Source: Ottowia sp. (lineage in GTDB: Bacteria; Pseudomonadota; Gammaproteobacteria; Burkholderiales; Burkholderiaceae_C). Taken from it: DNA of 64,000 bases. Position 1 is the first letter of the stretch; each line of letters opens with the position of its first letter. Below, piece by piece: positions 50,876-61,137 of the stretch. Below the pieces are notes generated by a model. It did not search any database and had not been told where the DNA came from. It saw only the letters and a list, made by a program, of their open reading frames with translations. Made by a program: the position numbers and the translations under genes. The stretch is taken from contig NZ_JADJCO010000003.1 of the NCBI RefSeq assembly GCF_016703145.1, positions 620,001 through 684,000 on the forward strand, in the 5' to 3' direction.

Positions 50876-52114
50876 TCACGCGTGCAGGATCTGATCGGGC
50901 TGGGAGCCGCGCCTTGCAAGCCATGGTTGAGCGCGCGCATGCCCTTTGCGGCGCAGCGGCGTCTCGACCCAGCGCGCCGTGATTTCGGCGAAAGCGGAGA
51001 CCAGCACGGCGGCCGTCGCGAAATAGGCCACCTGCTGCCAGGGGCCACGTGCACCACCGGCGCGAAACCAGAGTTCGATGGTCAGGAAGTACGCCACCAT
51101 GTGCACCAGGTACAGGCAGTACGAGCGGTTGCCCATCCACACGAAGAAGGCGCGCGCGATGCGGTTGGAGGGAATCAGCAGGTCCCGGTCGTAGCTGGCG
51201 ATCCACACCAGCAGCCCGCTGCATGCGGCGATCGCGGTGATCGTGCCCGCACGCCCGCCGCGTTCTCCCGCGCCCAGCCAACCGATGGCCAGCAGCACGC
51301 CGAGGGCCAGCAACTGGATCAGCCATTTCCCGCGCAGCCACGCAGGGGGCATGGCGCGCCGGCCGCGCTGCTCCAGCACGTGCGTGGCCCAACCGATGGC
51401 CATGCCGACCAGAATGGCATCGACGCGGACGAACCAGAGCAGTCCCAGCGGATCCCGGCTGAGCGGGGCCAGGGCCAGCAGAGCGAGCCCGATGGCGGCG
51501 GCGATCCAGCGCTTCGGGATGAAGAACAGCAGCAGCGGCACCAGGAAGTAAAACTGCTCCTCCAGCGACAGGGACCAGTACACGGCCAGGTTCCAGCCGG
51601 TCGGCAGATGGGCCTCGAACAACGTCGCGGGCATCATGTTGCATGTGGCCAACTCCTGCATGTAGCAGCCCGCCCAGTGGAAGTTGGCCAGGTGGAAGAA
51701 GGCCGCCAGGGCGTCCCAGGCCATGCGTCCGACATTGCCGAACACGCCCGAGCGATTCAGCAGGACGGCACAGCCCAGTGACAGCAGGATCCACAGCCAG
51801 GCCGAGGGCCAGAGACGCCAGGCGCGTCGGACCCAAAAGGCCAGGGCCGTGTTCTTCCAGCCGAGCCGGCGCGAGATCAGATACCGGTCTTCGCCCGGGC
51901 CGGGCGGAAAGGTCTGGATGAGCCCGCGCGTGATGATGAAGCCGGAGACGCAGAAGAACAGATCGACGCTGCCCCAGAGGTTGAGATGATGGCGAATGTC
52001 CCAGTAAAGCTGGTGGCTGCTGGACACGAGGACCTCGGCGTGCTGGAACAGGATCATCAGCAGCGCAGCGGCGCGCAGGAATTCGAGGTCGATGTTCTTG
52101 TCTTTGGCCCGCAT
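50876..52114 (-). CDS. Acyltransferase-3 family membrane protein (OafA/YrhL-like)
   Basis: A 412-residue integral membrane acyltransferase with about ten helices. The N-terminus NIDLEFLRAAALLMILFQHAEVL has the family's R-A-A and catalytic histidine, and WGSVDLFFCVSGFIITR is the second motif. Members O-acetylate or acylate surface sugars such as O-antigen or exopolysaccharide. It lies 20 bases after lnt on the same strand, between lnt and glyQ, where the usual betaproteobacterial order has nothing, so it appears to be an insertion. Confidence 0.88.
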   Translation of the reverse strand: MRAKDKNIDLEFLRAAALLMILFQHAEVLVSSSHQLYWDIRHHLNLWGSVDLFFCVSGFIITRGLIQTFPPGPGEDRYLISRRLGWKNTALAFWVRRAWRLWPSAWLWILLSLGCAVLLNRSGVFGNVGRMAWDALAAFFHLANFHWAGCYMQELATCNMMPATLFEAHLPTGWNLAVYWSLSLEEQFYFLVPLLLFFIPKRWIAAAIGLALLALAPLSRDPLGLLWFVRVDAILVGMAIGWATHVLEQRGRRAMPPAWLRGKWLIQLLALGVLLAIGWLGAGERGGRAGTITAIAACSGLLVWIASYDRDLLIPSNRIARAFFVWMGNRSYCLYLVHMVAYFLTIELWFRAGGARGPWQQVAYFATAAVLVSAFAEITARWVETPLRRKGHARAQPWLARRGSQPDQILHA

Positions 52115-52134
52115 GACCGATCCTTGCTTTTTCG

Positions 52135-53751
52135 TCAATCCTTGGCCGCGGCGCGGGGCGCGACGATGCCTCCCAAGACCAGCACGACGGCGGCCACCAG
52201 GATCCACAGCGGCCACAGCCCCAGCCTCGACGCCCACCATGCATACGGCGTCACGCCGGTGCGCCCCTCGAAGCTGCCCAGCAGCACGCCGCGCGTCAGG
52301 CGCGGCTGCTGGTGGGTGACCCGACCCCGGTGGTCGATGATGGCCGTGGCGCCGGTGTTGGTGGCGCGCAGCATGGGGCGCTCGAACTCCAGCGCGCGCA
52401 TGCGGCTGATCGCGAGGTGCTGGTCGATGGCCACCGAGTCGCCGAACCAGGCGATGTTGCTGACGTTGACGAAGGCCGTGGGCGCCGTGGCCGGGTTGGC
52501 GAAGCGGGCGGCCAGCTCCTCGCCGAACAAGTCCTCGTAGCAAACGTTGGGCGCCAGCCGCTGCCCCTGCCACGCGAACGAGGGCTGGCCGACGGCGCCG
52601 CGCGCGAAGTCGCCCAGGGGGATGTTCATCATCCGCGTGAACCACCTGAAGAAGGGCGGGATGAATTCGCCGAAGGGCACCAGGTGGTGCTTGTCGTAGC
52701 GGTAGGGTTCTGCCTGGCCGGGCGCCAGGCCGACGACGGAATTGGTGTAGCCCGCCTCCATGTCGCCCAGCGGCACGCCCAGCAGCGCTGCCTGGCCGCC
52801 GTGGGTGAAGCGGCCGGCCAGCGCGGACCAGTAGCCGTCGGGCAACTGGCGGGGGAGCAGGGGCAGGGCGGTCTCGGGGGCCACGACCAGGGTGGCCTGG
52901 CTGGCCTGCCACTGCTCGCCGTACCAGCGCAGCGAGTCGGCCACGCCGGTGCCGGGGATGAACTTCTGGTCCTGCGGGATGTTGCCCTGCAGCAGCGCCA
53001 CGTCCATGCGTGCGCCCGGCGCGTCGCCTTGAGGCGCGATCAGCGGGGCGGCGGTGCCCCAGGCCATGGCCAGGGCGGCCGCGCCCACGGCCAGCCAGCG
53101 CCGGCGCTCGATCAGCCGGGGCAGCAGGGCCAGGCCGCCCGCCAGCCACGCGGCCAGCAAGCCGACGCCGTAGACACCGGCCAGGCGGGCATACGCGGCC
53201 AGCGGCCCGTCCACGTGCGCGTAGCCGCCCGCGCCCCACGGAAAGCCCGTGGACCAACTGCCGCGCGCCAGCTCGGCCAGCGTCCACAGGGCCGCGAACA
53301 GCAGCGCCGCCGCGCCGGGGCGGGCGGCCAGCACGCGCGCCGGCGCCAGTGCCATGAAGGCGGCGCAGGCCAGCGCGTAGTAGAGCGACAGAAAGCCCGC
53401 CAGCGCCAGCACGGCGGCCACGGCCAGCGCCGCGTTCAGGCCGCCATAGGTGTGCATGGAGATGAACAACCACCAGAAGCTGCCCGCCAGCCAGCCCAGC
53501 CCGAACAGCCAGCCCAGCAGCAGGCCGCGCCGCCAGGCGGTGCCGGTCTTCTCGGGGCGGGCCCAGGTGCTGGCGCTCCACGACACCTCGCGTCGCGTGC
53601 GTTGCACCAGTTGCGCCACCAGGACGGCCAGGCTCAGCACCTGCAGCCAGCCGTGCGGCTGGCCGGTCCATGGGTCGGCGATGGCCAGCGCCTGCGCGAC
53701 GCCGGCCGCCAGGGCCGTCAGGGGGGAGGCGAGCCAGCGGGCGAGGCCCAT
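52135..53751 (-). CDS. lnt: Apolipoprotein N-acyltransferase Lnt
   Basis: A 538-residue inner-membrane enzyme that adds the third acyl chain to lipoproteins. Several helices at the N-terminus precede a nitrilase-like domain with the catalytic glutamate in VVAPETALPLLPRQ, the lysine in YRYDKHHLVPFGE and the cysteine in NVCYEDLFGEE. It starts 16 bases after corC, as in many proteobacteria. Needed for export of lipoproteins such as the one encoded at 61138. Confidence 0.95.
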   Translation of the reverse strand: MGLARWLASPLTALAAGVAQALAIADPWTGQPHGWLQVLSLAVLVAQLVQRTRREVSWSASTWARPEKTGTAWRRGLLLGWLFGLGWLAGSFWWLFISMHTYGGLNAALAVAAVLALAGFLSLYYALACAAFMALAPARVLAARPGAAALLFAALWTLAELARGSWSTGFPWGAGGYAHVDGPLAAYARLAGVYGVGLLAAWLAGGLALLPRLIERRRWLAVGAAALAMAWGTAAPLIAPQGDAPGARMDVALLQGNIPQDQKFIPGTGVADSLRWYGEQWQASQATLVVAPETALPLLPRQLPDGYWSALAGRFTHGGQAALLGVPLGDMEAGYTNSVVGLAPGQAEPYRYDKHHLVPFGEFIPPFFRWFTRMMNIPLGDFARGAVGQPSFAWQGQRLAPNVCYEDLFGEELAARFANPATAPTAFVNVSNIAWFGDSVAIDQHLAISRMRALEFERPMLRATNTGATAIIDHRGRVTHQQPRLTRGVLLGSFEGRTGVTPYAWWASRLGLWPLWILVAAVVLVLGGIVAPRAAAKD

Positions 53752-53767
53752 GTTCTGCCGCGACCGG

Positions 53768-54646
53768 TCAATCCCCGCCGGGCGGGAAGGGGGACACCTT
53801 GAACCAGCGCACGGCGCCGCCCCTGGTGTGCAGCACCTGGAAGTCGAGCCCGCCCATGCGGTGGCGCTCGCCGCGGCTGGGCACGTGGCCCATCTCGTGG
53901 GCGATCAGGCCGCCGATGGTGTCGAACTCCACGTCCAGGTCGCCGTCCGGGTCGGCGCCCAGTTGTACGCCGAAGGATTCGTTCACGCGCTCCAGCGGCG
54001 TGTCGCCGGCCACGCGCCAGGTGTGGTCGGGCAGGGCGAAGATGTCGCCGTCGTCGGCTTCGATGTCGAATTCGTCCTCGATTTCGCCGACGATCTGCTC
54101 CAGCACGTCCTCGATGGTGATGAGCCCCGCCGTGCGGCCGAACTCGTCCACCACGATGGCCAGGTGGTTGCGGGTGGCGCGGAACTCGCGCAGCAGGTGG
54201 TTCAGGCCCTTGCTCTCGGGGATGAACACCGCCGGGCGCAGCAGGGTGCGGAAGTTCAGCTCGGGCGCGCGCTGCAGCTTGAGCAGGTCCTTCGCCAGCA
54301 GGATGCCGATGATGTTTTCGCGCTCGCCCTCGTACACCGGGAAGCGCGAATGCGCGGTGCCGATGACCTGGTGCAGCAGCTCGTCATAGGGCGCGTCGAT
54401 GTCCAGCAGGTCCATGCGCGGGGCGGCGACCATGGCGTCGCCGGCGGTCTGGTCCGACAGGCGCAGCACGCCTTCGAGCATGACGCGGCTCTCGGCGTCG
54501 ATCAGGGCCTTGTCCTCGGCCTCGGCCAGGGTTTCGATCAGCTCGTCGGTCGAGTCGGGGCCGGGCTTGATGAATTCGACCAGCTTCTGGAACAGGCTGC
54601 GCTTGTCTTCGCGCTCGCCGGCGCGAGCAGGGTGGGGGTCAGGCAA
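53768..54646 (-). CDS. corC: CorC/HlyC-family CBS-domain protein
   Basis: A 292-residue cytoplasmic protein with two CBS domains (DAMVAAPRMDLLDIDAPYDE, residues ~70-130, and a second to ~190) and a C-terminal CorC_HlyC domain ending FKVSPFPPGG. It is linked to magnesium/cobalt handling and envelope maintenance. The start is a TTG at 54646; no ATG upstream fits. Followed closely by lnt. Confidence 0.9.
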   Translation of the reverse strand: MPDPHPARAGEREDKRSLFQKLVEFIKPGPDSTDELIETLAEAEDKALIDAESRVMLEGVLRLSDQTAGDAMVAAPRMDLLDIDAPYDELLHQVIGTAHSRFPVYEGERENIIGILLAKDLLKLQRAPELNFRTLLRPAVFIPESKGLNHLLREFRATRNHLAIVVDEFGRTAGLITIEDVLEQIVGEIEDEFDIEADDGDIFALPDHTWRVAGDTPLERVNESFGVQLGADPDGDLDVEFDTIGGLIAHEMGHVPSRGERHRMGGLDFQVLHTRGGAVRWFKVSPFPPGGD

Positions 54647-54793
54647 GGTGAAAACGCGCGGGATGTGCGTGGGTTGTTACAGGCGTTGCCAAGGATAGCG
54701 GAACTTCCCTCCGCCATCGCCATGACGCGCCCAAATCAAAAAGAGTCGAAAGGCTGCGGAGCAAGCCCCGCCAGCAGGGGCCGTCGGCGCCGT

Positions 54794-54831
54794 CCCCCTC
54801 GGGGGAAGGCGCGCAGCGCCTCAGGGGGGGC
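54794..54831. repeat. Palindromic intergenic element
   Basis: CCCCCTCGGGGG is followed by AGGCGC-GCA-GCGCCT and a run of seven G, giving two adjacent hairpins between the GNAT and corC genes. It may act as a transcription barrier or terminator for the GNAT gene, though there is no T run. Confidence 0.5.
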
Positions 54832-55539
54832 TCAAGTGCCTGAGCGGTGGTCTCCGGCGCGCACGCTCTCGCGCACTTCCTGCACGGTGGCCAGGAAGTT
54901 GCGCATCATCGAGGCTTCGCTCTTGATCCAGTAGTCCACCTCGCCCACCTGGTCGGCCAGCAGCTCGTCCAGCAGGGTCTTGAAGGTGGCTTCGGGCAGG
55001 CTCACGTGGGCGTCGCTCTCGCTGCCCGAGCGCTCGATCACCGCGCCAGCGCCGCGCGCGATGCGCAGCATGGCGGTGTTCTCGCTCAGCGCGTGGATGT
55101 AGAGCGTGGCGATGCCGTCGTTGACGGCGTGGATGGCGGCGCGCTCGAACAGGCGCGAGCCGTAGCCGCGGCCGCGCACGTGCTTGGACACCGACACGCC
55201 GAACTCAGCGAAGCCGGCCTGCGTGAAGTTGGCCGGGTAGGCCAGGTGGGCCATGGCGACCAGCTCCAGCTGACGGTTGAAAATGCCGAAGACTTGGTCG
55301 CGCTCGAAATTGAGCGAGTTCACGTACCGGTTGATCTGCTGGTCCGTGGCGGGGTAGCCGAAGCGCAGGTAGCGGTCGCGCTCGTCGAGGTCGAGCAGGT
55401 GGCGCGCGATCTGCGGGCGGTAGCGCGCCCCGATCTCGCGGATCGGCACGATGGCCGTCGATTTGTTGGTGAAGGAGGCCACGGGCAGGCTCACGGCCTG
55501 CGCAGGGGCTGCGGGGCGGGAGGTGTTTTGAGTGTCCAT
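54832..55539 (-). CDS. GNAT-family N-acetyltransferase
   Basis: A 235-residue protein with a GNAT fold in residues ~45-165: the acetyl-CoA loop is VRGRGYGSRLFERAA (the R/Q-x-x-G-x-G/A motif). The C-terminal ~60 residues form a helical extension. The substrate is unknown; proteins of this layout are often annotated only as acetyltransferases. ATG at 55539 is used; ATG at 55548 is equally possible. Confidence 0.8.
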   Translation of the reverse strand: MDTQNTSRPAAPAQAVSLPVASFTNKSTAIVPIREIGARYRPQIARHLLDLDERDRYLRFGYPATDQQINRYVNSLNFERDQVFGIFNRQLELVAMAHLAYPANFTQAGFAEFGVSVSKHVRGRGYGSRLFERAAIHAVNDGIATLYIHALSENTAMLRIARGAGAVIERSGSESDAHVSLPEATFKTLLDELLADQVGEVDYWIKSEASMMRNFLATVQEVRESVRAGDHRSGT

Positions 55540-55671
55540 GGGCTGCATATTAGGGGTTTTCCCTAGAGTCAACACTCCAAAGGCGAGGGAACCCCGACGG
55601 GGCCGCTTGTTGTGAGACTTTTTTTGCTGTTGGGGGGCGCCGCGGAGGGAGCCGGGGTACCAGAAGCAGCG

Positions 55672-55741
55672 AAATAGCTTCAATATTTATAGCTACTTGC
55701 GCAGTACGGTCGCTGGTTGAAGGCTGTTTTGACCATGAATT
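55672..55741 (+). repeat. Dispersed intergenic repeat, copy 11
   Basis: GAAATAGCTTCAATATTTATAGC, TACTTGCGCAGTACGG, GCTGGTTGAAGGC, TTTTGACCATGAAT. It lies between the divergent-ended GNAT promoter side and the LysR stop; bases 55549-55671 show only the GNAT promoter region. Confidence 0.75.
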
Positions 55742-55749
55742 CGTGTGGT

Positions 55750-56706
55750 TCACTTCCCCGCGCCGTGCGCCAGCAACAGTGCGCGGTGGAAGGCCAGCGC
55801 CGCGCGCGGCGGCTGGGGCGAGCGGCGCAGCACGCTGACGAAGTCGCATTCGTAGCGCAGGCGCGACGGCTGCACGGCCTGCATCCGGCCGCGCTGCACG
55901 AAGGGCTCGGCATAGTGGTCGGGCAGGAAGCCCAGGAAGCGCCCCGACAGGATCAGCGTGGCAATCGCCTCCTGGTCGAACGCCGTGGCCTTGCGCGGCA
56001 AGCGCTCGGCGTGGGCCAGCGCCATGTTGGGCGAGTGGTAGCCCAGCCCGGCGAAGTCGCCGCGCCGGCGCAGGCCGTCCCAGTCCAGCGCCGTGCCCGG
56101 AGCGCCGAACAGCGGGTGCGTGGCGCCGCAGTACAGGTGCATGGTCTCGCCGAACAGCCGGTCGTAGCGCAGGCTGGCCGAGGCGCGGTGCGCCGGGATC
56201 ACGCCGACGGCGAAGCTGCCGTCCATCACCCCGCGCTCGATGGCCTGGATCGAGCCCACGTGCAGTTCCAGCGTCACGTCCGGCGCCTGCTCGCCGAAGC
56301 CGGCGATGGCCTGGTGGATGCGCGCCCGCGGGTTGCTGGCCGTCTTGTCGAACAGCGCCACCGCCAGCCGGCCGCCCATGCGCTCGTGGATGTCGTCCAC
56401 CCCGGCGCGGAAGGCGTCCACCGCCGCCAGCAGGCGCAGCGTCTCGTCGTACACGCGCTGGCCCTCGGGCGTCAGGGCGAAGCCGGCGCGCCCGCGCCGG
56501 CACAGCACCAGGCCCAGGCGCGTCTCCAGGTCCTTCACGTGGCGGCTGACGGTGCTGGTGCCGATGTTCAGCTCCAGCTCCGCCGCCGCCATGCCGCCGC
56601 AGTCGGCCACCGCCTTGAAGACCTGCAGCAGGCGCAGGTCCATGTCGCTGAGCTGGCCCAGCACGGCGCGGGCGCGCGGCTGGCGGGGGGTGGTCCTTGC
56701 TTTCAC
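55750..56706 (-). CDS. LysR-family transcriptional regulator
   Basis: A 318-residue LysR regulator. The HTH lies at ~25-60 (LLQVFKAVADCGGMAAAELELNIGTSTVSRHVKDLE) and the effector domain follows. A GTG at 56706 is chosen because ~20 residues before MDLRLL appear to belong to this subgroup; an ATG at 56643 (297 residues) is the alternative. It is divergent from the aminotransferase gene, 96 bases away, and so probably controls the aminotransferase-mmsA pair with a beta-alanine or amino-acid derived ligand. Confidence 0.88.
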   Translation of the reverse strand: MKARTTPRQPRARAVLGQLSDMDLRLLQVFKAVADCGGMAAAELELNIGTSTVSRHVKDLETRLGLVLCRRGRAGFALTPEGQRVYDETLRLLAAVDAFRAGVDDIHERMGGRLAVALFDKTASNPRARIHQAIAGFGEQAPDVTLELHVGSIQAIERGVMDGSFAVGVIPAHRASASLRYDRLFGETMHLYCGATHPLFGAPGTALDWDGLRRRGDFAGLGYHSPNMALAHAERLPRKATAFDQEAIATLILSGRFLGFLPDHYAEPFVQRGRMQAVQPSRLRYECDFVSVLRRSPQPPRAALAFHRALLLAHGAGK

Positions 56707-56802
56707 GATTCGGCAACCAAACTTGGATATTTGCTTATTTAACCGGTTAACGCGGGTGCCGACAATCGTGGATTCTTCCGAATGGAACCGCAGGAGACCC
56801 TC

Positions 56803-58161
56803 ATGAGCGCGACCGCCGTCCCCGACACCGCCGACCAGCCCGCGCGCCAGGACGCCGCCTGGCTCGACGCGCACTGGATGCCCTTCACCGGCAACCGCCA
56901 GTTCAAGCGCGAACCGCGCCTGATCGTGGAGGCCAGCGGCTGCTACTACACCGACGCCGAGGGCCGCAAGATCTTCGACGGCCTCTCGGGCCTGTGGTGC
57001 ACCGGCCTGGGCCACGGCCGGCGCGAGATCACCGAGGCGGTGAGCCGCCAGATCGCCCGGCTCGACTACTCGCCCGGCTTCCAGTTCGGCCACCCGCTGT
57101 CGTTCGAGTTGGCCAACCGGCTGAAGGCGCTGACGCCCCAGGGGCTGGACTACGTGTTCTTCACCGCCAGCGGCTCCGAGGCCGCCGACACCGCGCTGAA
57201 GATGGCGCGCGCCTACTGGCGCCTGAAGGGCCAGGGCGGCAAGACGCGCCTGATCGGGCGCGAGAAGGGCTACCACGGCGTCAACTACGGCGGCATCTCG
57301 GTCGGCGGCATGCCGGCCAACCGCAAGCTGTACGGGCAGGGCATCGAGGCCGACCACCTGCCGCACACCCAGCCGGCGCTGGGCAGCTTCGTCAGGGGCC
57401 AGCCGGCCGAGGGCGGCCGGCTGCTCGCCGATCGGCTGCTGGAGCTGATCGCCCTGCACGACGCCAGCAGCATCGCCGCCGTCATCGTCGAGCCGTTCTC
57501 CGGCTCCGGCGGCGTGGTGATCCCGCCCGTGGGCTACCTGCAGCGCCTGCGCGAGATCTGCACCCAACACGGCATCCTGCTGATCTTCGACGAAGTCATC
57601 ACCGCCTTCGGCCGCTGCGGCGCCATGACCGGGGCCGACGCCTTCGGCGTCACGCCCGACATCATGACCTTCGCCAAGCAGGTCACCAACGGCGCGCAGC
57701 CACTGGGCGGGGTGATCGCCGGCCAGGCCATCCACGACACCTTCATGGACGCTGGCGGCCCGGACTACATGCTGGAGTTCGCGCACGGCTACACCTACTC
57801 CGCCCACCCCGTGGCCTGCGCCGCCGGCCTGGCCGCGCTGGACCTGCTGCAGCGCGAGGACGGCGTGGGCCGCGCCCGCGCCCTGGCGCCGCACTTCGAG
57901 GCCGCCGTGCACGGGCTGAAAGGCGCGCGGCACGTGCTGGACATCCGCAGCTACGGCCTGGCCGCTGGCATCACCATCGACCCGCTGCCGGGCGAGGCCG
58001 CCCGGCGCCCCTACGAGATCGCCATGGCCTGCTGGAAGAAGGGCTTCTACGTGCGCTACGGCGGCGACACCATCCAGCTCGCGCCGCCCTTCACCGCCGA
58101 GCCGGCCGAGATCGACCGCCTGACGAGCGCGCTGGGCGACGCGCTGGCGGAGACGGCCTGA
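56803..58161 (+). CDS. Class III omega-aminotransferase (beta-alanine--pyruvate type)
   Basis: A 452-residue PLP enzyme of the class III aminotransferases. The PLP lysine is Lys292 in MTFAKQVTNGAQPLGG; the upstream IFDEVITAFGR and the N-terminal WMPFTGNRQFK match beta-alanine--pyruvate transaminase (AptA/BauA). It would convert beta-alanine to malonate semialdehyde. ATG at 56803 gives the family N-terminus after GGAG. The following gene encodes the matching semialdehyde dehydrogenase, and a LysR gene diverges upstream. Confidence 0.9.
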   Translation: MSATAVPDTADQPARQDAAWLDAHWMPFTGNRQFKREPRLIVEASGCYYTDAEGRKIFDGLSGLWCTGLGHGRREITEAVSRQIARLDYSPGFQFGHPLSFELANRLKALTPQGLDYVFFTASGSEAADTALKMARAYWRLKGQGGKTRLIGREKGYHGVNYGGISVGGMPANRKLYGQGIEADHLPHTQPALGSFVRGQPAEGGRLLADRLLELIALHDASSIAAVIVEPFSGSGGVVIPPVGYLQRLREICTQHGILLIFDEVITAFGRCGAMTGADAFGVTPDIMTFAKQVTNGAQPLGGVIAGQAIHDTFMDAGGPDYMLEFAHGYTYSAHPVACAAGLAALDLLQREDGVGRARALAPHFEAAVHGLKGARHVLDIRSYGLAAGITIDPLPGEAARRPYEIAMACWKKGFYVRYGGDTIQLAPPFTAEPAEIDRLTSALGDALAETA

Positions 58162-58167
58162 GTTTCA

Positions 58168-58236
58168 GTAAGCTATTTTATTGATAGCTATTACCGCAAT
58201 ACCCACGCCGGCTAGAGTCTGTTTTTTCTTGAAAGA
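58168..58236 (+). repeat. Dispersed intergenic repeat, copy 12
   Basis: AAGCTATTTTATTGATAGC, TATTACCGCAATACCC, CGCCGGCTAGAGTC, TTTTTTCTTGAAAG. It fills the aminotransferase-mmsA gap and ends 5 bases before the mmsA ATG. This is one of the most complete copies. Confidence 0.8.
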
Positions 58237-58240
58237 CACC

Positions 58241-59758
<1,518 letters not shown>

Positions 59759-59927
59759 CGGGCGGCCGCCATCCCTGACCCGACCTCGCTCCGCGCGCAG
59801 GGCGAGGCCAGCGCCGGTTCGGGCATCATGATGCCCGGCCGCCCGGGGAAACGGGCCGGCATCGGAATCACCCGACCCATCAACGACAAGCGGCGGACTG
59901 CACCGCCGCGCCCGAAGGAGACCCGCC

Positions 59928-61088
59928 ATGCCCCATTACGGCGACTATCAGAACGAGATCTACGGCTTGGGCCTGCGCGGGATCGTGCCCAAGGTGCCGG
60001 TCAACGCGGCCCTGCTGGAGGAGCGCGCGATCGCCGCCATGCCGCCCTACTTGCGCGACTACGTCCAGGGCGGATGCGGTGACGAGCACACGCAGCGATC
60101 GAATTCGACCGCCTTCCAGCACTGGGGCATGGTGCCCCGGATGATGGTGGACGCGAGCGAGCGCGACCTGTCCATCGACCTGTTCGGCCTGCGCCTGCCT
60201 TCGCCGATTTTCATGAGCCCGATCGGCGTCACCGGCCTCTGCACCCCCGACGGCCATGGTGACATGCACGCGGCGCGGGCCTCGGCCGCCACCGGCGTGC
60301 CGATGATGGTCTCGACCCTGGCCAACGACCCGCTGGAAGAGGTGGCCAAGGCCGTGGGCGACACGCCCGCGATGTTCCAGCTTTACACGCCGCGCGACAA
60401 GGACCTCGCCGAGAGCCTGGTCCGCCGCGCCGAGGCGGCGGGCTACAAGGCCATCGTCGTCACGCTCGACACCTGGGTCACCGGCTGGCGTCCGCGTGAC
60501 CTGAACGCGGGCAACTTCCCGCAGTTGCGCGGCCATGTACTGACCAACTACTTCCGCGACCCCGTCTTCCGCAAGCTGCTCGGCAAGCCGGTCGCCGAGA
60601 ACCTGGCCGAAGCGGTCGGCCTGTGGGCGCGGCTGTTCGGCAAGGTGCTGACCTGGGACGACATGGCCTGGCTCAAGTCGATCACCCGCCTGCCCATCGT
60701 GCTGAAGGGCATCTGCCATCCGGACGACGCGCGGCGGGCGGTCGATGCCGGCGCGGACGGCATCTTCTGCTCCAACCACGGCGGCCGCCAGGCCAATGGC
60801 GGCATCGCGGCGATCGACATGCTGGCGGACGTCGTGCAGGCGGCGGGGGACGTGCCGGTGCTGTTCGATTCCGGCGTGCGCTCCGGCACCGACGTGGTGA
60901 AGGCGCTGGCGCTGGGCGCGCGCGCCGTCGGGATCGGGCGGCCTTTCGCCTACGGGCTGGTGCTCGACGGCGCCGACGGCGCGGCGCACGTGCTGAAGTG
61001 CATCCTGGCCGAGGCCGACCTGCTGATGGCGGTCAACGGCTACCCGACGCTCGGAGCCGTCCGCGCCGCCGGCGTGAAGCGGGTGTAG
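59928..61088 (+). CDS. FMN-dependent 2-hydroxyacid dehydrogenase/oxidase (LldD/lactate 2-monooxygenase-like)
   Basis: A 386-residue FMN TIM-barrel enzyme. The catalytic histidine is His284 in FCSNHGGRQ, the FMN-phosphate site is DSGVRSGTDVVKALALGARAVGIGRP and the N-terminal part has PPYLRDYVQGG with the substrate tyrosine region. The TLDTWVTGWRPRDL stretch is seen in lactate 2-monooxygenase relatives. It oxidises a 2-hydroxy acid such as lactate. A Shine-Dalgarno GAAGGAG precedes the ATG. Monocistronic; the 169-base gap before it holds an inverted-looking GC-rich stretch only. Confidence 0.88.
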   Translation: MPHYGDYQNEIYGLGLRGIVPKVPVNAALLEERAIAAMPPYLRDYVQGGCGDEHTQRSNSTAFQHWGMVPRMMVDASERDLSIDLFGLRLPSPIFMSPIGVTGLCTPDGHGDMHAARASAATGVPMMVSTLANDPLEEVAKAVGDTPAMFQLYTPRDKDLAESLVRRAEAAGYKAIVVTLDTWVTGWRPRDLNAGNFPQLRGHVLTNYFRDPVFRKLLGKPVAENLAEAVGLWARLFGKVLTWDDMAWLKSITRLPIVLKGICHPDDARRAVDAGADGIFCSNHGGRQANGGIAAIDMLADVVQAAGDVPVLFDSGVRSGTDVVKALALGARAVGIGRPFAYGLVLDGADGAAHVLKCILAEADLLMAVNGYPTLGAVRAAGVKRV

Positions 61089-61137
61089 CGCGCGCTCCGC
61101 GGGGCCTTGGCCTCGGCGTGGGATGGGGTGGTGCGCG

